This document shows, piece after piece, positions 1-5,978 of a stretch of 5,978 bases of DNA. Every line of letters begins with the position of its first letter. Position 1 is the stretch's first letter. The DNA is from Bacillota bacterium. Lineage in GTDB: Bacteria; Bacillota; Bacilli; Alicyclobacillales; SLC66. The position numbers and the translations under genes are program-made. The stretch spans positions 1 through 5,978 of the forward strand of contig JAJZCJ010000202.1 of the NCBI GenBank assembly GCA_021846145.1. Direction: 5' to 3'. The notes beneath the pieces were generated by a model, which made no database searches, was not told the origin of the DNA, and worked only from the letters and a program-made list of their open reading frames with translations.

Positions 1-1
1 A

Positions 2-796
2 CTTCGCACATGGGACAAATATTCCCCATTTCCAGAGGAAATGAATCGCCAATTGACTGGTGTGCTGGCGGATTTGCACTTTGCGCCTACCGCGCAGGCA
101 GAGCGCAATTTGCTTAGTGAAAACAAGCCTGCAGACCGCATTTATGTGACTGGCAACACGGCGATTGATGCGATGCGCACGACGATTCGCGAGGGCTATC
201 AGCATCCGGTGCTTGCGGCAATTCCGGAAACTGCCAGAATCGTGTTTATGACGGCTCATCGCCGGGAAAACCTAGGGGATAAGTTTGAAAATATATTTCA
301 AGCGGTTCGCGATTTGGTGGAGGCATTTGACGATGTGTATGTGATTTATCCCGTTCATTTGAACCCCGCTGTGCGAGAACCTGCGCAGCGCATATTAGGA
401 GGACACGACCGCATCAAGCTAATCGAACCGCTAGATGTCGTTGATGCGCATAATTTCATGGCCAAGGCGGAACTCATTCTGACTGATTCCGGCGGTGTGC
501 AAGAAGAGGCACCATTTTTGGGAGTTCCCTGCTTGGTGTTGAGAGATACCACCGAACGCCCAGAGGGGATTGAAGCGGGCACGCTTCGGCTGGTTGGCAC
601 AGATCGTACACAAATTTATGAGATGGCGGCAATGCTACTTACCGATTCGCAAGAGTATGGAAAAATGTCAGTAGCCGCGAGTCCGTACGGGGATGGCCGC
701 GCATCGGAGCGAATTGTAGAGGCGTTACGCCACTATTTCGGACGCGGTGATCGACCGTCGCCATTTACCCCGCAAAAAGATGCAAAAGGACTATAA
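2..796 (+). CDS. wecB: UDP-N-acetylglucosamine 2-epimerase (non-hydrolysing), 5'-truncated by the window edge
   Basis: Interconverts UDP-GlcNAc and UDP-ManNAc in the cytoplasm, supplying ManNAc for teichoic-acid linkage units or other surface polysaccharides. The reading frame is open from base 2; 264 residues are visible before the TAA at 794-796. Family members have about 370-390 residues, so roughly 110-120 N-terminal residues are missing, including the first part of the N-terminal Rossmann-like domain. Family motifs seen, numbered from the first visible residue: the [19 protein letters not shown] segment (about 12-30), TGNTAIDA (about 50-57), the HRREN motif (86-90) whose His matches a catalytically important His in E. 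coli WecB, YPVHLNP (116-122), and the UDP-binding DSGGVQEE (162-169) followed by TERPE (184-188). An internal ATG at 41 is not the true start, because homologous sequence continues upstream of it. The thiolase gene follows after 26 bases, probably on the same transcript. The gene could equally be named mnaA. Confidence 0.95.
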   Translation, partial: LRTWDKYSPFPEEMNRQLTGVLADLHFAPTAQAERNLLSENKPADRIYVTGNTAIDAMRTTIREGYQHPVLAAIPETARIVFMTAHRRENLGDKFENIFQAVRDLVEAFDDVYVIYPVHLNPAVREPAQRILGGHDRIKLIEPLDVVDAHNFMAKAELILTDSGGVQEEAPFLGVPCLVLRDTTERPEGIEAGTLRLVGTDRTQIYEMAAMLLTDSQEYGKMSVAASPYGDGRASERIVEALRHYFGRGDRPSPFTPQKDAKGL

Positions 797-822
797 AATT
801 CGCCGAAAGGGATGATTTTGCA

Positions 823-2001
823 ATGCAAGAAGCGGTAATCGTATCTGCAACACGCACAGCAGTAGGCAATTTTGGAGGAAGCCTCGCAGACGTACCAGCA
901 CCCGCACTTGGTGCTGTGGTCATCAGGGAAGCGCTTACGCGGGCAGGAGTCTCAGAATCACTTGTGGATGAGGTGATTATGGGCAATGTGTTGCAGGCGG
1001 GGCTTGGTCAAAACCCAGCTCGTCAGGCGGCTATCCAGGCGGGGGTGCCGCAGGAGGTGCCTTCTTACACCATCAACAAGGTCTGCGGCTCAGGGTTAAA
1101 AGCAGTGGCGCTTGCTGCTCAGTCTATTCGTGCTGGGGATCAGGATATCGTGGTGGCAGGTGGCATGGAAAACATGAGCCGTGCCCCTTATTTGCTAGAG
1201 GGCGCGCGCACGGGCTATCGCATGAATGACCAAAAGGCCGTGGACAGCATGGTTCGCGACGGTCTGTGGTGTGCGTTTAATAATTATCACATGGGCATTA
1301 CAGCGGAAAACATTGCGGAGCGAATGCTTGTGACGCGCGAAGATCAGGACGAATTTGCGCTTCGCTCACAGCAACTTGCGCGTGCTGCGATTGCAAATGG
1401 CCACTTCAAAAAAGAGATTGTGCCAGTGGAGATTCCTCGCAAAAAGGGTGATCCGCTTGTTTTTGATACCGATGAATTTCCTCGCGACACCTCCCAAGAA
1501 GCGTTGGCCAAATTGCGTCCTGCGTTTATCCAAGGTGGCACGGTGACTGCGGGCAACGCCTCTGGAATCAACGATGGTGCCGCTGCGCTGGTGGTGATGA
1601 GTGCAGACAAGGCGCAAGCATTGGGGCTGCAGCCGTTAGCCAAAATTATTGGCTACGCATCTGCTGGACTTGATCCTGCGGTAATGGGGTTAGGACCGAT
1701 CTATGCGACTCGGAAAATGCTCACCAAGTATGGGCTGTCGCTGGCTGATATGGACTTGATTGAAGCAAATGAAGCGTTTGCGGCACAATCTGTCGCTGTG
1801 GGACGTGAACTTGGGCTTGATTTGGATAAACTAAACGTCAGCGGCGGCGCAGTGGCATTAGGACATCCAATTGGCGCATCAGGCGCTCGCATCCTCGTTA
1901 CGCTGCTATATGGGCTACAGCGCACAGGTGGAAAGAAAGGGTTAGCGACACTTTGTATTGGTGGCGGCCAAGGGATTTCTATGGCTGTTGAAATGTTGTA
2001 A
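823..2001 (+). CDS. Acetyl-CoA acetyltransferase (biosynthetic-type thiolase)
   Basis: Condenses two acetyl-CoA into acetoacetyl-CoA, or the reverse, in the cytoplasm; it feeds polyhydroxybutyrate, isoprenoid or butyrate-type routes or ends fatty-acid breakdown. The 392-residue length is typical for the thiolase family. All three catalytic residues are present: nucleophile Cys88 in NKVCGSG, His348 in GHPIGASG and Cys378 in CIGGGQG; Asn316 in NEAFA completes the oxyanion site. GMENMS (114-119) is also conserved. His156-Met157 in the covering-loop segment [10 protein letters not shown] resembles the short-chain acetyl-CoA acetyltransferases (Zoogloea PhaA type) rather than long-chain 3-ketoacyl-CoA thiolases. 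The start is ATG 823, preceded by AAAGGGA (806-812) about 10 bases upstream. It sits 26 bases after wecB with no promoter visible between, so co-transcription is likely. No other beta-oxidation or PHB gene is in view, so the pathway cannot be fixed. Possible symbols are thlA, atoB, phaA or mmgA, so I give none. Confidence 0.96.
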   Translation: MQEAVIVSATRTAVGNFGGSLADVPAPALGAVVIREALTRAGVSESLVDEVIMGNVLQAGLGQNPARQAAIQAGVPQEVPSYTINKVCGSGLKAVALAAQSIRAGDQDIVVAGGMENMSRAPYLLEGARTGYRMNDQKAVDSMVRDGLWCAFNNYHMGITAENIAERMLVTREDQDEFALRSQQLARAAIANGHFKKEIVPVEIPRKKGDPLVFDTDEFPRDTSQEALAKLRPAFIQGGTVTAGNASGINDGAAALVVMSADKAQALGLQPLAKIIGYASAGLDPAVMGLGPIYATRKMLTKYGLSLADMDLIEANEAFAAQSVAVGRELGLDLDKLNVSGGAVALGHPIGASGARILVTLLYGLQRTGGKKGLATLCIGGGQGISMAVEML

Positions 2002-2074
2002 CAAAAGAGCATGTGAACAAGTGGTGAAAACGCTCCATTTATCAGCATTACTAGTGGTTTATGAGGGGCAAAAA

Positions 2075-2093
2075 GATTGCTTTTTAAGCAATC
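2075..2093. terminator. Perfect 8-bp hairpin, terminator-like mainly on the minus strand
   Basis: GATTGCTT (2075-2082) and AAGCAATC (2086-2093) pair perfectly around a TTT loop. On the + strand the stem is followed by GTTAGTTATAAT, a poor U-tract, so termination of the wecB-thiolase transcript here would be weak at best. On the minus strand the same hairpin is followed by five Ts (complement of A2070-A2074), a better intrinsic-terminator layout, which could stop antisense transcription entering from the atp side. The stem is AT-rich, and its left arm overlaps the proposed -35 hexamer. No better forward terminator is seen after the thiolase stop codon. Confidence 0.35.
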
Positions 2094-2105
2094 GTTAGTT
2101 ATAAT
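2077..2105 (+). promoter_or_regulatory. Putative sigma-A promoter of the atp operon
   Basis: A perfect -10 hexamer TATAAT lies at 2100-2105. Seventeen bases upstream is TTGCTT (2077-2082), which keeps the TTG of the TTGACA consensus -35. The predicted start of transcription is about 2111-2113, giving a leader of roughly 80 bases before atpZ. It is the only good promoter I found between the thiolase gene and the ATP synthase genes. The -35 overlaps a hairpin arm and the start site overlaps a palindrome. Confidence 0.55.
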
Positions 2106-2110
2106 CGGAC

Positions 2111-2122
2111 GTGATTAATCAC
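2111..2122. promoter_or_regulatory. 12-bp perfect palindrome at the predicted transcription start; possible operator
   Basis: GTGATTAATCAC is its own reverse complement and begins five bases after the TATAAT hexamer, where a bound regulator would block initiation. The half-site GTGAT/ATCAC occurs again as ATCAC at 2146-2150, and CGTGAT (2110-2115) can also pair with ATCACG (2146-2151). The symmetry is seen directly. A role as a protein-binding operator is inference, and no regulator gene is in the window. Confidence 0.3.
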
Positions 2123-2192
2123 CCATTCTCAGAATTTTTCGGACTATCACGACGAATGCCCCTCGTACTCATAAATCCATAGCTGATGCAGG

Positions 2193-2438
2193 ATGGTGAA
2201 TCCGATCAATCCCACGAGGAAACGCAATGATGGGCGTAGTGTCTGGTTGCAGTATGCTGTTTTTTCAGGAGCTACCTTGCAGATCGCCGTTAATATGGTC
2301 GTTTTCGGGTATTTTGGCAGTTTGTTGGCACATCATTGGCACCAGTTCGGATGGACATTACTTGGGGTGGGGTTTGGTCTATTCTTGGGCGGGAGCACAT
2401 TTATAATACTGATCAAACGCTTAGTGGGAGAGAAATGA
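2193..2438 (+). CDS. atpZ: AtpZ: small AtpZ/AtpI-family membrane protein of the ATP synthase operon
   Basis: An 81-residue protein with a basic N-terminus and two predicted membrane helices (about 22-45 and 53-74) joined by a short His/Trp-containing turn, then a Lys/Arg-rich tail. This matches the hairpin topology of AtpZ. In alkaliphilic Bacillus pseudofirmus, atpZ lies upstream of and overlaps atpI, and deleting either raises the Mg2+ requirement; the same arrangement is seen here, the TGA overlapping the atpI start. The role is membrane-bound and accessory to ATP synthase, perhaps in Mg2+ supply or assembly. The start is uncertain. An in-frame TGA at 2184-2186 leaves only ATG 2193 or GTG 2196 as early starts, and the nearest SD-like AGG (2190-2192) abuts them. 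A better SD, GAGGAA (2216-2221), serves an ATG in another frame. Confidence 0.82.
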   Translation: MVNPINPTRKRNDGRSVWLQYAVFSGATLQIAVNMVVFGYFGSLLAHHWHQFGWTLLGVGFGLFLGGSTFIILIKRLVGEK

Positions 2439-2818
2439 TGAACGATGTTCAGCGTTTGAAAGCACGTGTGGTGCAGATCGCCAAGATGGGCGCAGTGGTA
2501 ATTGGGCTGACGGTGATAGCAAGACTTTTTTTGCCGATGTGGCAAAAGGAACTCAATGGGCTGTTGCTGGGAGAAGTAGGCGGCACCTACGTCGTGTATA
2601 GCATGATTCGCCACGGACACGTCGGTGGCGAACTTGCAGGCAGATCTCTGTATATATCTGGGATGTTGGGTTATTTGACCCGCTTTATGGTAGTGCTTGC
2701 CGGTATGATTGTTGCCGTTAAAGTGCCCATATTTAATCCTTATTTGACGCTTGTCGGATATATGCTAGGATTCGCACTTGTCATCATTGGGATGGCGGGT
2801 TTTGTAAAAAAGCCGTAA
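2438..2818 (+). CDS. atpI: ATP synthase subunit I (AtpI)
   Basis: A 126-residue integral membrane protein with four predicted helices (about 15-33, 38-57, 79-97 and 102-122), in line with bacillar AtpI of about 127 residues. The segment LNGLLLGEVGGTYVVYSM (39-56) resembles the conserved core of the ATP-synt_I family, and the position between atpZ and atpB supports the call. AtpI is reported in other bacteria to aid c-ring assembly or Mg2+ handling; it is not part of the mature enzyme. The start is ATG 2438, with GGGAG (2426-2430) seven bases upstream and the A shared with the atpZ stop (TGATG). ATG 2435 would add one Met but sits only four bases from the SD. The frame is open further upstream to ATG 2336, but that extension lies inside atpZ and lacks an SD, so I reject it. 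Forty-eight bases separate it from atpB. Confidence 0.85.
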   Translation: MNDVQRLKARVVQIAKMGAVVIGLTVIARLFLPMWQKELNGLLLGEVGGTYVVYSMIRHGHVGGELAGRSLYISGMLGYLTRFMVVLAGMIVAVKVPIFNPYLTLVGYMLGFALVIIGMAGFVKKP

Positions 2819-2866
2819 CCATCTTGTCTAGTCACATTTTATTATGAACAGAAAGAAGGTGAAAAA

Positions 2867-3628
2867 GTGCCGGCATTTCCCTATCTGTTTGTGGGGACCA
2901 TATTTAAGACGAACCTTATTACGCTTGCGATGATCCTGCTTAGCGGGTTAATCGTGTTGATTATATTACGGATGGGTATTCGCAAGATGGACATGCGCCG
3001 TCCGAGTGGATTGCAAAACTTCGTGGAATGGCTGATTGATTTTACCACGACGCTAGCAAGGGATACGACGCCAGATTCGACGACGGTTCGGTTCGTTTTG
3101 CCACTCGCGTTTGTGATGATTTTCTTCTTGTTCATTGCGAATTGGTTGGGTCTCATCGCGACGGTGGCCATTCACCTTAATCAACCAGTTTCGGCTTGGG
3201 GGATTTCTGCTGCAGATCTTGTTTCGTCGCATGGCGAAGTAGTACTGTTCGATTCACCTACTGCCAACATGAGTATGACGTTGGGGCTAGCAGTGATGGT
3301 GTGGTTACTCAGTCACGCACGCGGGTTAAGGCATCCAAAACAGTATTTTAAGCATTTCGTCTCCAACCCCATGGCGATCATTGAAGAGTTTACCAATCCG
3401 TTGACGCACGGAATGCGTCTTTTTGGCAATATTTTCGCTGGCGAAGCATTGATTGGCGTGATTTTGTCTATGCCAATGTTGTTCGGATGGCTGCCGACAG
3501 GAATTCCGTTTTTAGTTATTTGGCTGCTTTATTCCGCTTTTGTGAGCACGATTCAGGCCTATGTATTTACCATCTTAATGAGTTTGTATGTCGGTCAAAA
3601 GTCCTATGGAAGTCACAGCCATCATTAA
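2867..3628 (+). CDS. atpB: F1Fo-ATP synthase subunit a (AtpB), proton channel stator
   Basis: Forms the two aqueous half-channels in the membrane that carry protons to and from the c-ring. The 253-residue protein has several hydrophobic segments (about 14-36, 76-101, 134-150, 186-206 and 212-242). The essential channel arginine is Arg184 in HGMRLFGNIFAGE, equivalent to E. coli Arg210; Glu193 in the same motif and Gln230 in STIQAYVFTIL match E. coli Glu219 and Gln252. PTANMSMTLGLA (131-142) is another family signature. The start is GTG 2867, preceded by AAGGTGA (2856-2862). The preceding in-frame codons lack a good start, and a nearby ATG at 2844 is in another frame. The C-terminus ends in a His/Ser-rich tail. 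It lies between atpI and atpE, as is usual for bacilli. No key residue is missing. Confidence 0.97.
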   Translation: MPAFPYLFVGTIFKTNLITLAMILLSGLIVLIILRMGIRKMDMRRPSGLQNFVEWLIDFTTTLARDTTPDSTTVRFVLPLAFVMIFFLFIANWLGLIATVAIHLNQPVSAWGISAADLVSSHGEVVLFDSPTANMSMTLGLAVMVWLLSHARGLRHPKQYFKHFVSNPMAIIEEFTNPLTHGMRLFGNIFAGEALIGVILSMPMLFGWLPTGIPFLVIWLLYSAFVSTIQAYVFTILMSLYVGQKSYGSHSHH

Positions 3629-3639
3629 TTGCACTACAC

Positions 3640-3925
<286 letters not shown>

Positions 3926-3931
3926 AGGATG

Positions 3932-3954
3932 CTGGCACGATCGCGATAAGCCAG
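3932..3954 (+). promoter_or_regulatory. Possible hairpin between atpE and atpF
   Basis: CTGGC (3932-3936) pairs with GCCAG (3950-3954), and an 8-bp palindrome ATCGCGAT (3940-3947) lies inside, so the element can fold as a 5-bp stem with an internal self-complementary loop. It begins seven bases after the atpE stop and ends just before the atpF SD (3956-3964). No U-run follows, so it is not a terminator; an mRNA-processing or stability role at the 3' end of atpE is possible but inferred. Confidence 0.28.
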
Positions 3955-3970
3955 GAAAGGGGTGTAGCGA

Positions 3971-4449
3971 GTGTTTGAACTAGGGACGTTTGTTGTCTCT
4001 ATCGTTGGATTTTTGATTGTCTTCTGGATCATTTTTCATTACGGCTATAAGCCATTCGCTAATATATTAGATAAGCGCCGTCAATATGTGGAGCTGCAGA
4101 TTACCGATGCAGAGCAGCGCAAAGTGCAAGCGGATGCGGTGCTCGCAGAGAACCAGAAACTCTTAGATGACGCTCGCCGTCAAAGTAAAGAGTTTTTGGA
4201 AAGCGCGCGACTTCGTGCTGATGAGCATATGCGCAGTGTCATTGAAGCGGCTGAAAAAGAATCACGGCGTCTGCTTGAAGAAGCTCGCGAGCAAATTGAG
4301 CGAGAACGCAAAGAAACGCTCGACACCGTGTTACAAACTGCGTCTGCGCTGACCGTGCAGATCGCAGAAAAGTTGCTGATGAATCACATTACTGCCGCAG
4401 TTCACGAAGAATTGCAACAAGAGGCTGAAGCACGCTTAGGTGAACTCGT

Positions 4450-4456
<7 letters not shown>
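3971..4456 (+). CDS. atpF: F1Fo-ATP synthase subunit b (AtpF), peripheral stalk
   Basis: Dimeric stator stalk protein linking subunit a in the membrane to delta and alpha on F1. The 161-residue length is typical. One N-terminal membrane helix (about 5-25) is followed by a long, highly charged helical stretch rich in Glu, Arg, Lys and Ala (about 34-118) that should form the coiled coil, then the conserved delta-binding end around ASALTVQIAEKLL (124-136). The start is GTG 3971 with AAAGGGGTG (3956-3964) six bases upstream. The next in-frame ATG is at codon 87, beyond the membrane segment, so GTG is the only sensible start. The last seven bases overlap atpH, consistent with coupled translation of the two stalk subunits. 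A single b gene is present, not the b/b' pair of photosynthetic bacteria. Confidence 0.96.

Positions 4457-5978
<1,522 letters not shown>

Larger units (their letters stand above)
2058..2175. repeat. Imperfect long-range inverted repeat enclosing the atp promoter
   Basis: The left arm is TTTATGAGGGGCA (2058-2070). The right arm is TGCCCCTC (2157-2164) followed by GTA and CTCATAAA (2168-2175). The reverse complement of the right arm equals the left arm with six extra bases. GAGGGGCA pairs perfectly with TGCCCCTC, and this extends to 11 pairs if one G-U is allowed. Alternatively, GGGCA/TGCCC plus TTTATGAG/CTCATAAA gives 13 pairs with a 6-base bulge. The arms enclose 86 bases that hold a hairpin, the promoter hexamers and a palindrome. 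I see no flanking target duplication. The repeat itself is read directly from the sequence; its function is unknown. Confidence 0.5.

Noticed and set aside
355..613. Minus-strand open frames within the epimerase gene
   Set aside because: They lie wholly opposite a well-conserved coding region, have no SD and no recognisable protein features; shadow frames.
1344..1643. Minus-strand and alternate-frame ORFs inside the thiolase gene
   Set aside because: The thiolase frame carries continuous family motifs through this stretch; the other frames are by-products of its codon bias.
2124..2140. Short hairpin ATTC-TCA-GAAT followed by TTTTTC as a terminator or attenuator in the atp leader
   Set aside because: A 4-bp AT-rich stem is too weak to act as an intrinsic terminator without further support.
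2002..2192. Known riboswitch, T-box or small RNA gene in the intergenic region
   Set aside because: No recognisable conserved riboswitch core or T-box motif is seen; only inverted repeats of unknown role.
2336..2437. N-terminal extension of AtpI from ATG 2336
   Set aside because: It overlaps most of the second atpZ membrane helix in another frame, has no SD, and the family length fits the start at 2435/2438.

Overview
The window is an ordinary chromosomal stretch of a Gram-positive bacterium. All eight genes lie on the + strand. The best fit is a member of the Bacillota, perhaps near Alicyclobacillaceae or another spore-former lineage of middling GC content. This rests on the gene order atpZ-atpI-atpB-atpE-atpF-atpH-atpA, on strong AGGAGG-type ribosome binding sites, and on frequent GTG/TTG starts. 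The family-level placement is inference and no search was run.

Layout: positions 2-796 hold the 3' two-thirds of a UDP-N-acetylglucosamine 2-epimerase gene (wecB/mnaA type, cell-envelope sugar supply). After 26 bases comes a complete biosynthetic-type thiolase (acetyl-CoA acetyltransferase, 823-2001) with all catalytic residues. A 191-base gap (2002-2192) follows. It carries a likely sigma-A promoter (TTGCTT-N17-TATAAT), a hairpin overlapping that promoter, a perfect 12-bp palindrome at the predicted transcription start, and an imperfect long-range inverted repeat enclosing all of these. From 2193 to the right edge runs the F1Fo-ATP synthase operon: atpZ, atpI, atpB (a), atpE (c), atpF (b), atpH (delta) and the first 323 codons of atpA (alpha). 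The rest (presumably gamma, beta, epsilon) lies outside.

How the genes work together: AtpZ and AtpI are small membrane accessory proteins linked in other bacilli to Mg2+ supply and rotor assembly. Subunits a and c form the proton path and rotor, b and delta form the peripheral stalk, and alpha is the non-catalytic nucleotide-binding subunit of the F1 head. Ion-site residues (c E58 followed by Ala, a R184) point to proton rather than sodium coupling. Spacing is tight: atpZ/atpI and atpF/atpH overlap and atpH/atpA are 11 bases apart. Gaps of 45-60 bases with small hairpins flank atpE, whose product is needed in many copies.

I see no mobile element, CRISPR array, tRNA/rRNA gene or novel enzymatic system. 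The parts most worth a second look are the structured intergenic promoter region at 2058-2175 and the unusual translation start region of atpZ.
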